Positions 11,991 to 22,814 of a stretch of 64,000 nucleotides of DNA are shown here, piece by piece. Origin of the DNA: Rana temporaria (Eukaryota > Chordata > Amphibia > Anura > Ranidae); the NCBI RefSeq assembly GCF_905171775.1, contig NC_053501.1:18947254-19011253 (forward strand), given 5' to 3'. The stretch's first letter is position 1, and each line of letters opens with the position of its first letter. The notes below the pieces were generated by a model. That model did no database searches and was not told the origin of the DNA. It saw only the letters and a list, made by a program, of their open reading frames with translations. The position numbers and the translations under genes are program-made.

Positions 11991-12536
11991 CACCCTTTTC
12001 AACCAGGGTGCCTTGAGGTTTCTTTGGGGGTGCCTTGGAAAATTTTGCCCAAAATTTTTATACAAGCCAGCCTGTGGATGAAGGCTGCCATTTTAGTTAC
12101 ACAAAACACAGGCTTTTATTTTGCAACATTACAACCTTCTAGTTGCTAGCATCCCAACAACCAATGGCATCCTCAGTTGATAAGGAGGATGTCGGTCACC
12201 TGCATAGCATCTATATTTGACCCTCCCCGGCCCCTCTCCATCAGCCTTGGGGTCACAATAACCAAGTGATGGAGAAAAACTGAGGGAGAAGAGAAACATT
12301 GGAATATTAGTCCGTACCAGTTTGCAAAAGTGCATTTCCTTTGGAAGAATAAAGAAGTCCAAGGATAGTGTCCTAATTGGACTTGTGGATGTTGCTGCAT
12401 TATATAAAACTATTAGAATAAATATTTCATTTTAGAATGGGGTGCCTCGAGACTGTCCACAATTTTTAAAGGGTGCCTCGAAACTGTCCATAATTTTTAA
12501 AGGGTGCCGCGACTTAAAAAATGTTGAGAAACACCA
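11991..12536. mobile_element. hAT-type element, exact 8-bp duplication
   Basis: AGTTACTG occurs on both sides (11983-11990 and 12537-12544). The left end CACCCTTTTCAACCAGG and the right end TGTTGAGAAACACCA are imperfect inverted repeats of the CAnnGGTTCTCAAC type. Near the right end a unit of about 31 bp starting GGTGCCTCGAGACTGTCC is repeated twice, with a third partial copy (12441-12515). Non-coding hAT derivative of 546 bp. Confidence 0.8.
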
Positions 12537-12544
12537 AGTTACTG

Positions 12545-13170
12545 TAATGGTTCATCTTTGGCTTGTACCTACAAAAGAGAAACGTGTGCGAAGATCTGCA
12601 ACAACATTTGTTGTAACCCTTGCAAAAGATACAGAATGACGAAAATAAAAAAAATGTCCTCAAAAAGTAGAGTTTCACTTTAAATGTCATGTCATTTCCA
12701 GTCTCACAGATCGTTTTGCCAAAATGTTGATTGCAGCCTGCCTCATTTTGAAAACACATGAAAAAAAAAAAATGTATGATGACTCCATTTCAAATCCAGT
12801 GATTATTTATAATGAAAGTTACCAGATGCTTCTAGGTCATTAAAAACAGCTGAGATGTGATGATTGTGCATTTACATTCTCCTTAATGAACTGTGCTGCA
12901 ATGGTAGTTTTAGGTAGAAATGTGTTGAGCTCTTTGAATATTGCTCAGGGATATGTACAAGAGCAAGTTTAGCACATTCACAGATGAAATGCTTCCTCCC
13001 CTTAACACATTTTGTACATATTGCAGATGCATTGGAACACTTTGCGTGCAATCAGCAAATCCCCAGACCAGCTTTTTCCTCGCCAAAAGCATTCGTAAAG
13101 TTCTAATAAGCCAGAAAACTGGATGGACCCTTGCATTTTCTTTATTTTTTCTTTATTTTTTGATAGACAT
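12545..13170. other. No gene recognised
   Basis: AT-rich sequence. The 123-codon plus frame at 12941-13312 runs through a CA microsatellite and is not considered a gene. Confidence 0.4.
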
Positions 13171-13254
13171 ATATACACATACACACACACACACACATAT
13201 ATATCTCGATCTATATCTATCTATCTATACACACACACACACACACACACACAC
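13171..13254. repeat. Compound CA/TATC microsatellite
   Basis: Two ACACAC tracts flank a TATATCTCGATCTATATCTATC segment. It is a compound simple repeat. Confidence 0.95.
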
Positions 13255-14229
13255 GAGTCCAAGGGTTCCTGAACTAAAAACAATTTATTTAGGTACATTG
13301 ATATACAAATAAATTGCATATTGTTCCAGTTCAGCAGTTGTGGGCTGTAAAGCTTGTGCCCTTTTTCAGGTTTGAACAAACATGAGTAGATTAACTGGAG
13401 GAATATGTTGTAATATTAAAATAGATATGTAGGTATTGTAAAATATTGTGGTATATGAAAGGCACAGTATTATATAGGTTTACATACAGGCATTCAAGGT
13501 TACACATCAAAGGGGTTAGTGGTCAAACGACACGTATCAAAAGGACTCTTTGATGTGTTAATCTTATCTAAAACGACCTAGGTGTGTGGCCTGGTACTTC
13601 CTTACATAAGGAAGTGTTTATTGATGTTAATTAGATTTGTGGGATGTTCATTCAATGGGAACATTTGGTTGACCCCCCCCCCTTCCTGTGTGAGTCCAAT
13701 ATTTGAAGGACTCAAGCTGGCATTCAAGGAGTCTTGTCTTGTCACCCTATGATGAACATTGCACAGGTCTAGGAGAAGATGGGATTCTGAATTATACTCT
13801 GTTGGATTCTTGTATCGTCTGTGGACTTTGTATGTTATTGGAAGATCCATTAAATGCGTTCTCTGGAGAACCTGGTGTGAGTTGCTGCGGAACAACAAAT
13901 TTATGGTCATTATACTAAACATCTAAGATATTAATTATCTGACCGGAATACTGGATACTATACATGATCACTACATTTATTGGAGGAAGAAATTAGATCA
14001 CTACAGAATGGTTATCTGAATAGGGGCCATTGGTCATTTACGACTCATAACATATAAAGGAAGGTAAAAAGCTATACTGATCCTTGTGAGAATGTGCATA
14101 GGACATGAATTGCAGTGCACCACCACACACGGTAATGCACTACCATACATTGTGTTGTGTCACATTAGCAAACACGGCGTGTGTTCATTCCTTTGGATAT
14201 CATATACTCACTTACACATGTGCAATAAA
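13255..14229. other. No gene recognised
   Basis: Contains a run of ten C residues at 13673-13682 but no gene or repeat boundary. Frames of 71 and 106 codons overlap on opposite strands near 13.6-13.9 kb without recognisable domains. Confidence 0.4.
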
Positions 14230-14640
14230 AGGAGAAGTCCAGCCTGAGCTTTTTAGGCTGGGCTTCTCCTAAGGGTCACAGGAGTGCAATTTGTTTGGTA
14301 CTCCTGTGCCCCTTTTTTTAGTGGAGATAGGTCTGAAGTCCGGTCTCCGCTGACGTCACTGCCATCAGTCGAGGCAGCGCATCATCCCGACTTCCAAAGT
14401 CTGGATCTGCCAGCTTCTCAGTGAGCCGCTGATACGGCCACTCCCCATCCCTCCACAGCTCAGCGCTCCAATGAGCGTGGAGGAGCAGAGCAGGAGAGAT
14501 GCTGACTGACAGTCAACAGCTCTCGGGGAGGAGTGAGAACGGAGCCATCGGCAGTGTTCAATGGCTCGGTTCTCAGCGTAGAGGCAGCGGGTGACAGATG
14601 CAGCATCGGTCTGATGCTGCATCCACCTAGGTAAGTATAA
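14230..14640. repeat. Hairpin-bearing MITE-like repeat
   Basis: AGGAGAAGTCCAGCCT at 14230 pairs with AGGCTGGGCTTCTCCT ending at 14270. A second perfect hairpin of 11-bp arms (GATGCAGCATC) lies at 14597-14623. The rest is moderately GC-rich unlike its flanks. It resembles a dispersed repeat, but no terminal duplication was identified, so limits are approximate. Confidence 0.5.
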
Positions 14641-14803
14641 ATAGAAAAAAAATATATAAAAAAAACATACTTCTCTTCTAAGAGACTGCATATAATGTAA
14701 ATTTTGCAATACTGGCTTCAATTATTTCAGTTATCAAACTTCAAATAATAAATTTCAAGAGTCTGGCAACCCCATTTCCTCCTGACTCCTATACGCTCCA
14801 AAC

Positions 14804-14943
14804 CAGGGGTCTTCAAACTACGGCCCTCCAGTTGTTCAGGAACTACAATTCCCATCATGCCTAGTCATGTCTGTGAATGTCAGAGTTGTACATGGGATGT
14901 GTAGTTCGGCAAAAGCTGGAAGGCCGTAGTTTGAAGATCCCTG
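14804..14943. mobile_element. Short hAT MITE
   Basis: CAGGGGTCTTCAAACTACGG and its complement at the right end (GTAGTTTGAAGATCCCTG) form long terminal inverted repeats including GGCCCTCCAG/CTGGAAGGCC. The flanks CTCCAAAC (14796-14803) and CTCTACAC (14944-14951) match at 6 of 8 positions. At 140 bp it is a typical minimal hAT-derived MITE. Confidence 0.85.
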
Positions 14944-14951
14944 CTCTACAC

Positions 14952-16020
14952 TGTATGGCATGTTACGAAATTATTGGGATTAGTAACCAAGGGAATACTG
15001 CCATCTATATAAGCTTAGAGTTCCACGGTAATAATAAAAATATATATGTGGTCGTTTAGCCATTATGAATCTTCCCTGTAAGGATGTATTGATTCTCTTA
15101 ACATAGCTGTTTGCTAAGACCATAAACTCAGAACAAGATACATGCACAAGACATAATTCTCAGCTCACAGACCTATGGTGTAAATGCCGTAATTTTCACA
15201 GGGAAAGACCACGTAAAACTAGCTGTATAAAATGTGAGGCTAAATAAAAATGTCATACAGTCCAGTGTTTCAACAAGCAAGGGCATCAAGTTTTATTTAT
15301 TAAGAACAATATCTAATTTTGTAAATAAGGACATGTACACACACACATACACAATACCCAGTGTTCTGAATACTTGGACAATGGTGCATGCTGTGTAGAC
15401 CCAAGACCAATTCTAGGACAGGCCAGCAAGACATTTCTTGGTTTATCACCTTATATTTTGCTTCTTTTAAATGAAATCAAAAAAGGAGGCTTCTACGTTT
15501 AATTTTATGTCCTATGCACTTATTTTAGTGGCTTTTGGCCTGTGTGGAGAATGTTATTGAAACGATTTGCATCAAATTTGGTTGTCTACAGGACACCTTT
15601 CTGAGCAGATGGAGAAATAATTTCCCCAAGTACAGAACTTCATTAATAAATGGCTGCTGGATCTGCCTTTTCCAGATTATATGTAAACCTTGTCTTGGCT
15701 TTGAACACAAACCCTTCTTTAGCAGTTTAGTGACCAATTTGTGTACTAGAAGTGATCCAGGTCATTCCATTGTTTTCCATATATAGTGAAATTACATTGC
15801 TTTTTAATATAAAGGAGTGGCCAATACCCAATTGTTTTTTTAATATGCAGACTTCACTATACATCCTTTATTTCAGTACAATAAAGGCAAAACTTTATTT
15901 TAGTAATGGATAGAGTGGAGACGGATTAAAACACTTATTAGGTTTTTATTACTGTCTGTCTGGGTTAACCCTGTCGATTTGATTTATTATTGAAAGTAAA
16001 AAGTAAAATAAAATCCTGCA
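14952..16020. other. No gene recognised
   Basis: AT-rich sequence. Two opposite-strand frames at 15525-15786 overlap and carry no known domain. Confidence 0.4.
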
Positions 16021-16345
16021 GACTCAATGTCCACTGGCGACCCATGGTCACTGGTACACAGAGGCAGAACAGGGATCTGCCTATGTAAATAAGGCGGATC
16101 CCCGTTCTGACAGGGGACATCTCAGAGATCTGCCTGTTCCCAGTGATCGGAAACAGCGATTTTTGTCATGTCCCTGGCAGCCCATCTCCCCTACACTTAG
16201 GACACATCCAGGGAACACAGCTAACCCCTTGATTGCCCTCTGTTAACCCATTCCTTGCCAGTGTCATTTATACATTAATCAGTGCATTTTTATAGCACTG
16301 ATCAATGTAATAATGTCACTGGTTCCCAAAAATGTGTCACAGGTT
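16021..16345 (+). repeat. T2-family internal fragment
   Basis: Words such as AACAGGGATCTGCCTATG, AACCCCTTGATTGCCC and GATCAATGTAATAATGTCAC match the interior of the T2 elements at 37772-38626 and 43462-44448 in the same order. No termini remain, so this is a truncated copy. Confidence 0.65.
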
Positions 16346-17199
16346 TGTTCGCTGCAATGTCAAACCCACATCCAATTTGCACATGTGTGAACCCAGCCTC
16401 ACACACAATGCAGGTTTAATAGTCCTGTATTGTAGGTGCTAATGCTAAGGGACTGCCCACAGGCCACAGCTTTGGAAAGGGGAGGACAGTGTAGAGCCTG
16501 CTGGAATGGAAAAACCGGGTAAGTAATACTGCATATTACTTGGGCAAGTTTTCTCGATTCTTCAGCCAAGACCAGCACATCCTGGATAGACTTATAGTAA
16601 TGGTTTTAACCATTACCATGGTATTCAACTTTTTTTTTAAAAAGTTAACCATTTGTATATAAAGATTTGTTTATTGTTTAAGCCTATTTGGCATGTGTAT
16701 TTATTAGACCCTGGAAGGCACATGTAAAGTCCCACCCCATTTTTGTTCTCATTCGGTAATCACTTTCCAATTTAGACAATTCTATAGGAACATCCCCAGT
16801 CAGAAGAACCAAAAAATACAAAACAAAGTAATCAGATATAACAAACTTTCAGTTCCCGCAAACACAATACAATGATGTGGCTGCATTCTTTAAATCTCCA
16901 ATAGTGTGTTTATAGAAACAGATTTTTTGGCAGTGCTTTATCATTAAAGGAGAATGGCATGATCGTGTAACTTTTCTATAAGTGCGTACAGCTGCTGATT
17001 CAACAAGAAAAGCTCTGGGACAAAAACAAGTAAAGCTACTGTTTGAAGGAAGTAATTAGAAAAACAGATGGGATCTTCCATGCAGCTTAGCTTGCAGAGG
17101 CAGCATGTGAATGCATTGCTGATCAGTGTTCAGTGTATAAGAGTCTACAATAACGTTCCACTGCTCTATGGGGCAAAAAAAAAAAACAATGAATATATA
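16346..17199. other. No gene recognised
   Basis: AT-rich spacer with no repeat boundary or coding signal that can be supported. Confidence 0.4.
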
Positions 17200-17345
17200 C
17201 ATAAGTCGTTCAAATGTCACATTTATAGTAACTCTTCTTTTTCATTGCAGGTAAATAATAGATTCCATGCAGGAGAAATATGCTCTCATTGAGTTGTTGA
17301 TGAAAGAAAGATGCAGGCAGCCCAACATCCACAGAAGGCTACAAA
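17200..17345 (+). pseudogene. Transposase-like HTH exon remnant, arm 1
   Basis: A pyrimidine run followed by TTGCAG resembles a splice acceptor. After it comes a frame reading (I)DSMQEKYALIELL and NIHRRLQRG. The pattern 'xxIExLxxEGxxxxxIxRRL' resembles the N-terminal helix-turn-helix of mariner-type transposases and of genes derived from them (HTH_48/GVQW3-like); this is a resemblance by eye. The first ATG is changed to ATA. An inverted, better preserved copy lies at 17771-17930, with a GATTC-family element between them. Upstream similarity between the arms extends about 50 bp beyond the acceptor. Confidence 0.5.
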
Positions 17346-17740
17346 GGGGCAGATCCACAAAGCGAGTACGCCGGCGTATCTACTGGTACGCCGGCGTATC
17401 TACTGATACGCCGGCGTACTTTCAAATTTCCTGCGTCGTATCTTTGTTTTGAATCCTCAAAACAAGATACGACGGAATCTGGGTTAGATCCGACAGGCGT
17501 ACGGCTTCGTACGCCTTCAGATCTAAGATGCAATTCTTCGGCGTCTGCTGGGTGGCGTTCCTGTCGTTTTCCGCGTCGAGTATGCAAATTAGCTATTTCC
17601 GATGATCCACGAACGTACGAGCGGCCGCCGCATTCTTTTACGTCGTCTCTAGTCGACTTTTCCCGGCGTATAGTTAAAGCTGCTGTTTTGTGGCGTATAG
17701 TTAGACTTGCTATGTTAAGTATGGCCGTCGTTCCCGCGTT
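17346..17740 (+). mobile_element. GATTC-family MITE, copy B (right end missing)
   Basis: Begins GGGGCAGATCCACAAAGCG and contains repeated ACGCCGGCGTATCTACTG words, then the family core TAAGTATGGCCGTCGTTCCC at about 17714-17733. After the core it breaks into an AT-rich stretch and the right terminus is absent. It sits between two inverted transposase-like exons. Confidence 0.7.
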
Positions 17741-17770
17741 TAAATATAATTTTCTATAATTTTTTAAATA

Positions 17771-17930
17771 TAATATTCTGTAGCCTTCTGGGGATGTCGG
17801 CCAGCTTGCACCCCTCCTTTGTCAAGAACTCAATGATGACATGTTGCTCCTGCATGGAATCCATTTTTTTACCTGCAATAAAAAGGAAGAAGATGAAAAT
17901 TTACTATAGAGGAACTTGCGAAATTTGAAC
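17771..17930 (-). pseudogene. Transposase-like HTH exon remnant, arm 2 (inverted)
   Basis: Read on the minus strand, TTTTTATTGCAG is followed after a few bases by an ATG at 17864 opening MDSMQEQHVIIEFLTKEG and then CKLADIPRRLQNI before the frame leaves similarity near 17771. The helix-turn-helix-like pattern agrees with arm 1 at most positions and is better preserved here. It could be the start of a mariner-type transposase or of a domesticated relative. No DDE domain is found next to it. Confidence 0.5.
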
Positions 17931-18249
17931 AACCTATGAAAGTTAATAAAGTTATGCCTACTTTTTCATTACTTTGGATACAGCCCTCGTACATATAAAA
18001 ATTCAAATCAAAGCATCATTTTTAAGAGAACTTTAAAGTGGAATTGCCTAACCATGCCGATCTAAACTCTATTTACACATGCCCACTTTTTAGGCTGAAA
18101 CACTCTCGACTCCAGTGTTCCAAATAACCTGTGGTTACTACCCAATTGCAGGAAGGTATGCCCATATACACAGCCAAGCCCTGCATTTTAAAGCAATTTG
18201 TGACGCTTCTACACCCGGAAGGCCCTGGCGAACTTAAACAAAACACAGC
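17931..18249. other. No gene recognised
   Basis: AT-rich spacer between the inverted exon pair and the TA-family copy at 18252. Confidence 0.4.
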
Positions 18250-18251
18250 TA

Positions 18252-18653
18252 ATGCCGCGTACACACAATTGGAAATTCCAACAAGAAAACCGTGGATTTT
18301 TTTCAGACGGAATATTGGTTTAAACTTGTGTTGCATGCACACGCTCAAACAAAATTCCCGACTGTCAAGAATGCGGTGACATACAACACTACGACGAGCG
18401 GAGAAAAATGAAGTTCACTGCTTCCGAGCATGCGTCAACTTGATTCCAAACGTGTGTTTTTTGGCGCGTCGGAATTGCATACAGACGATCGGAATTTCCG
18501 ACAAGAACTTTTCCCATCTGAAAATTTGAGAACCAGATCTCAAATTTTTGCGGTCAGAAATTCGACAGAAAAAAGTCCGATGGGGCCTACACTCGGTCGG
18601 AATTTCTGACCAAAAGCTCATATCAAACTTTTCCAATCACGTGTACGTGGCAT
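18252..18653. mobile_element. TA-family MITE, copy 4
   Basis: TA at 18250-18251 is followed by ATGCCGCGTACACACAATTGG. The right end CACGTGTACGTGGCAT is followed by AATAG, so its TA is mutated. The interior carries the shared block in reverse (TTCCGAGCATGCGTCAACTTG near 18422). Non-coding. Confidence 0.8.
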
Positions 18654-18732
18654 AATAGTTTTTCTTACACACATTATTGTACACCCGAGGTCCCTCCCCG
18701 CTGAGTAGCCGCCTGAATCATTTATACTTATT

Positions 18733-19417
18733 GTGCCGGATTCAGATACCTGAGCGTATCTGTCCGGCCCACGATATGTTACGCCGCTCTAACTTTGGGT
18801 GTAACGTATGTGTTGCGGCGTAAGGCCGCGTAATTCAAATGGGGATGTAGGGGGCGTGTTTTACTTAAATATGTGTTGACCCCGCGTTTTTTAAGTTTTA
18901 TTTGAACGGCGCATGCGCTGTTCGTAAAATATCCAAGTGTGCATTGCTCTAAATGACGTCGCAAGGACGTCATTGGTTTAGATGTGAACGTAAATTACGT
19001 CCAGCCTTATTCGCGAACGACTTATGCAAATGACGTAAAAAATTCAAAACTCGGCGCGGGAACGACGGCCATACTTAACATTAGCTACCCCTCATATAGC
19101 AGGGGTAACTCTACGCCAGAAAAAGCCGAACGCAAACGACGTAAAAAAAAAAGCGCCGGGCGGTCGTTCGTTTCTGAATCAGCGTAAATCCTCATTTGCA
19201 TATTCCTCGCGTAAAAAATACGGAAGCGCCACCTAGCAGCCAGCCTGGAATTGCAGCCTAAGATCCGACGGTGTAAGACACTTACACCTGTCGGATCTTA
19301 GGGATATCTATGCGTAACTGATTCTCTGAATGAGTCGCATAGATACGACCGGCGGAACTCAGAGATACGATGGCGTATCAGGAGATACGCCGTCGTATCT
19401 CTTTCTGAATCCGGGCC
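18733..19417 (-). mobile_element. GATTC-family MITE, copy C
   Basis: ATT stands on both sides (18730-18732 and 19418-19420), a clean 3-bp duplication. Ends are GTGCCGGATTCAG and CTGAATCCGGGCC. The family core appears in reverse complement (CGCGGGAACGACGGCCATAC) near 19056-19075. A GCGCATGCGC palindrome lies near 18909. The 3-bp A/T duplication supports a PIF/Harbinger-like origin. Non-coding. Confidence 0.8.
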
Positions 19418-19420
19418 ATT

Positions 19421-20127
19421 GTTTTTACACTTATTGTTTTGACTTACATTCACGGATAGGTATACTCTTTTTTGGGCTCGGTTTTCCTCTCATCTCGTAA
19501 AACTGTTTCATAGGCTTAATACAACGTGTTAACGAATTTCTCTACATGAACTTGCTAGCTTAAGTCAAAGTTCTAAGAAGCCTAATGTTGCATATTGATT
19601 CTGTAGCTATGTACAGTATGTTACCTTACTGTATGTCGTTCACTCTTCTACAACCTGTAACGCTCATAATACTCAACATTTTTTAAAGGTTAGCCAAAAA
19701 ACTCAGATGGATCCTGCCTTTCTCAGTCTCCTTGGACACATACCAGTTCTGGGCCAGGAACAATATTGCTATGAAAGACAAACAGCTATGCTCTATTCTT
19801 CCAAAACTAGCAAGCAGCCCACAATTCAGAGTACTGTAGGTTTATTTTTGCTCTCACATTCAACTACAAAAATGTTAAATCTTAGAAGCGGTTTGAAAAA
19901 AAGGAGTGTATAATGTTTTTGTGCATTATGCCTACAAGGCAGAGATCAAATTTAATGAGAAAAATAACTATTAATGCAGGAGATCCTGCAACCTATTGAA
20001 AATATGTTGTTTTACTATATACGGAATATTCTATGTTGGGCATCATATTTATGTGGCTATGGGTTATGATTGACTATGCTCCTTGTAAATCTATGCAGGT
20101 TTACACTTCTGCAGCTGACAGTGCATT
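19421..20127. other. No gene recognised
   Basis: AT-rich unique-looking sequence with no supported feature. Confidence 0.4.
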
Positions 20128-20265
20128 CCTTATGACAGGGGTGTCCAAACTTTTTTCAAAGAGGGCCAGATTTGATTAAGTGAACATGCGTGAGGGCCGA
20201 CTATTTTGCCTGATATTCTTTGAACCATTAAAATTCTGTCTAAGTGTGTTCATCAGAGCACTAAG

Positions 20266-20548
20266 AGGCCTCGTACACACGACAGAGATTCTCGGCAGAA
20301 TTCGCCGAGAAACTCGGTCAAAACCCGGATTCTGCCGAGAATCTCTGTCGTCTGTACAGTTTTGGCTCGATGGAGCCGCCGAGGAGCTCGACGAGAAAAT
20401 AGAGAACATGTTCTCTATTTTCTCGTTGGCCGCGTTGTTCTATAGGAGAAGGCGGCCCGCCGAGCTCCTCGGCGGCTTCATCCCAAAACGAGACGAGGAA
20501 CTCGACGTGCCAAGCACGTCGAGTTCCTCTGTCGTGTGTACGGGGCCA
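20266..20548. mobile_element. TA-family MITE, copy 5, nested in the hAT element
   Basis: AGGCCTCGTACACACGACAG and CTGTCGTGTGTACGGGGCC are the ends. TA follows at 20549-20550. The element folds on a centre AGAGAACATGTTCTCT and is of the same subfamily as the copy at 35284. The 138-codon plus frame across it (20180-20596) is a by-product of the palindrome. Confidence 0.8.
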
Positions 20549-20600
20549 TACACAGCCCAACAAGAATTCTCTTGCCTTTGTGGCTGTGTGTGGTGAAGAG

Positions 20601-20719
20601 ATGAGCTTGGGCGTGTTATTTGGATATACTGTATATATTTTATTTGTGGCCCCAACAAATCCCAGAGCGCTGCTTAGGACTAAGGATGAGCTTGGGCGTG
20701 TTATTTGGATATACTGTAT
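20601..20719 (+). repeat. 34-bp direct repeat pair
   Basis: A 34-bp string beginning ATGAGCTTGGGCGTG and ending ATATACTGTAT occurs identically at 20601-20634 and 20686-20719. The second copy is followed by TTATCGGCGTATAACACGC, a start common to another dispersed repeat. It suggests a duplication made by insertion or template switching. Confidence 0.85.
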
Positions 20720-20744
20720 TTATCGGCGTATAACACGCACAGGC

Positions 20745-20951
20745 TTACCATTGCCATGAATGCAGCCTCCCCATTGCCATGAATGCAGCCTTACCATTGC
20801 CATGAATGCAGCCTTACTATTGCCATGAATGCAGCCTTACCATTGCAACCAATGCAGCCTCACATGTGCCATAAATGCAGCCTCACATGTGCCATAAATG
20901 CAGCCTTACCATTGCAATCAGTGCAGCCTAAACGATGCCCATCTGCAGCCT
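20745..20951 (+). repeat. 23-bp minisatellite
   Basis: About nine tandem units of the form TTACCATTGCCATGAATGCAGCC. The later units drift (CACATGTGCCATAAATG and AACGATGCCCATCTG). The open frame of 90 codons over it simply reads the repeat. Confidence 0.9.
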
Positions 20952-21331
20952 CGGAGGGCAGAGGGAGGGGACGGGACGAGTGCCGACAGATTACTAACAG
21001 GAGAATGTTTTGTTTACCCTGTGGCCTCTTTAATACAAAGTCCAGCCTCCTATGATAGACAGAACAGTCGTCCAATGGCATCCCAGGAGACGGGACTTCC
21101 AATAGAGACGCTGCTGAGTAAACAGGAGATTCTCTTCATGTAATCTGACAGCGCTCGTCCTGCCCCCTCCCTGTCCCCTCCAAGGCAGCGCCAATAAATA
21201 CAGTATATATCTTTTGTGGCCCTGGGGGCCACAAACAATATATATATCCAAATCCCCAGGGGGCCATATTAAATCAACAGGGGGGCCACATTTGGCCCCC
21301 GGGCCTGACTTTTGACATGCCTGCCTTATGA

Positions 21332-22189
21332 GGTCTATCACATAGGACAGTGGGGTGATGTCCATACTAACCAGATTCCACTCTAAAATGAAGAGCACAA
21401 TAAAGGGCAGCAGCTCTATTTTTTTTTTATCCAATTATAACTGACCTATACTATACTTTATACAATAGATATACTGTACAGTACACAAAATATTTGATAC
21501 TTAAAATGATACTTTATAGTTTTAGTCCCTTAAAACTTAAACATGTCTTTTTTTTCTGAGAGACCTTTTAAAATATGTCTTTAAATAAAATATAGTTCTC
21601 TACATGCAATTAGATTTTGCTTGTGCATTTCTGAAAAAGGCATTTTTTTACATCTGTTGTTTGGCTTTAAATTAAAGAAAATCCTGCAAGGTTATTTGAT
21701 TGAATTAGATGAAACTGTAATATGAATGCAATGTTTCAAGATAACAAATACCTGCAGGTACATAATCGAAATTCTACATGCAGTACGTAAATATTTAATT
21801 TAATTGACAGATATTTTACCAGTTTATTTTGAAATCTCTCGGGACAAATAGAAGGCATTTGATTTGCATAAGTCACATTCCAGACACGCACAAACCTAGT
21901 TCAAGGCCTACAAATCCTTCACCTGTCTGGAATCCATTGTGACTGTAAATTCAAAAAACAAAAACAAAACATCATTACTAGGCTATGGTTTCCGTAATAG
22001 TGGCTCGGAAAAAGGCCTGACAGGGGGGTGAGGGGGCACGATGCGCGCCACATTACTATTCTCTTTGGAGTGCCCAAAGGTGTGCCAGGTCTGTTACAAT
22101 CCTATAGTGTACATTAAAAAAAAAAAAGAAAAATAGCTGTACGACACTAAAGTGCTCGGTTTTGGCTTGAAGAAAAAGTGGCAACCCTA
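21332..22189. other. No gene recognised
   Basis: AT-rich sequence. No repeat boundary or coding signal recognised. Confidence 0.4.
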
Positions 22190-22814
22190 TCTCCATCCCT
22201 GTTCCCCTTACTACTATCTCGATCTTGGCCCCTTGTACCTCCCTATCCAATTGGTATAGGAAATGCATTACTTAAAATAAAAAAAAATGCATTGCTACTC
22301 TTTCTAACCTTTATCTGGAATGAAAACAAACCGTTTAACCAAATACGGCAAGAATATCAGCTTACTCTTACAGATCGGTCTACATATCTCCAACTCTCTC
22401 ACCTCCTTCAGTCTGTCAATACTAAATACATACAAAATAGTAGCTGGAAGTAATATACCACACACACACTTATCTAGGGGTATTATCATGTTTTATAATA
22501 ATAAACTTGCCTTCCAAAGAATGGCACCCTTTCTTAAGTGCGAGTTGAAGTTGGGTTTTTTTTTTTTTTTTTGGTATGTCCTATACAGCTTTGCAATGGC
22601 AAAAGTCACTCACAGCAATCTATAAAGTGACCAGCTGTAATAACCACTGGGAATTATCCCCATAAAAACTAATTATAGTGGCATCACACTCCTTATCGCT
22701 TGTCAAAGTTTTCAAACACTCACTCCCTGTTTTGTTGGAGAGGTTGCTGTTCTGTGGGCCATTTAAAACATATTTTATGGTGATGCAAACACTTCACCAG
22801 CTTTTGGAGTAAAA
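22190..22814 (+). pseudogene. L1/Tx1-type ORF2 C-terminal relic, part 1
   Basis: The frame from about 22230 reads PIGIGNALLKIKKNA then LTFIWNENKP, the spacing found after the reverse transcriptase domain in L1-type ORF2 (PIPIP...FIW..K.P). Near 22690-22814 another frame reads TPYRLSKFSNTHSLF then CWRGC and HILWWC, matching the CCHC knuckle (C-x3-C-x7-H-x4-C) and 'SFW' block of the ORF2 C-terminus. Frames are shifted and stops occur between. The relic is split at 22815 by a GATTC-family insertion and resumes at 23507. The 5' boundary is approximate. Confidence 0.7.

Larger units (their letters stand above)
20136..21323. mobile_element. Composite hAT element, exact 8-bp duplication
   Basis: CCTTATGA occurs at 20128-20135 and again at 21324-21331. 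The left end CAGGGGTGTCCAAACTTTT and the right end GACTTTTGACATGCCTG are the inverted termini of a widespread hAT repeat type, followed inward by AGAGGGCCAGATTTG and the matching GGCCACATTTGGCC. Inside are a TA-family MITE, a 23-bp minisatellite and a 34-bp direct repeat. No transposase frame remains, so it is a 1188-bp non-autonomous copy. Confidence 0.85.

Noticed and set aside
20180..20596. 138-codon plus-strand frame
   Set aside because: It spans a TA-family palindrome nested in a hAT element. Frames also exist on the other strand because of the symmetry, and no domain is present.
20745..20951. Regular 23-bp repeats suggesting a CRISPR-like array
   Set aside because: Units are directly tandem with no unique spacers, in vertebrate-type DNA. 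It is a minisatellite.
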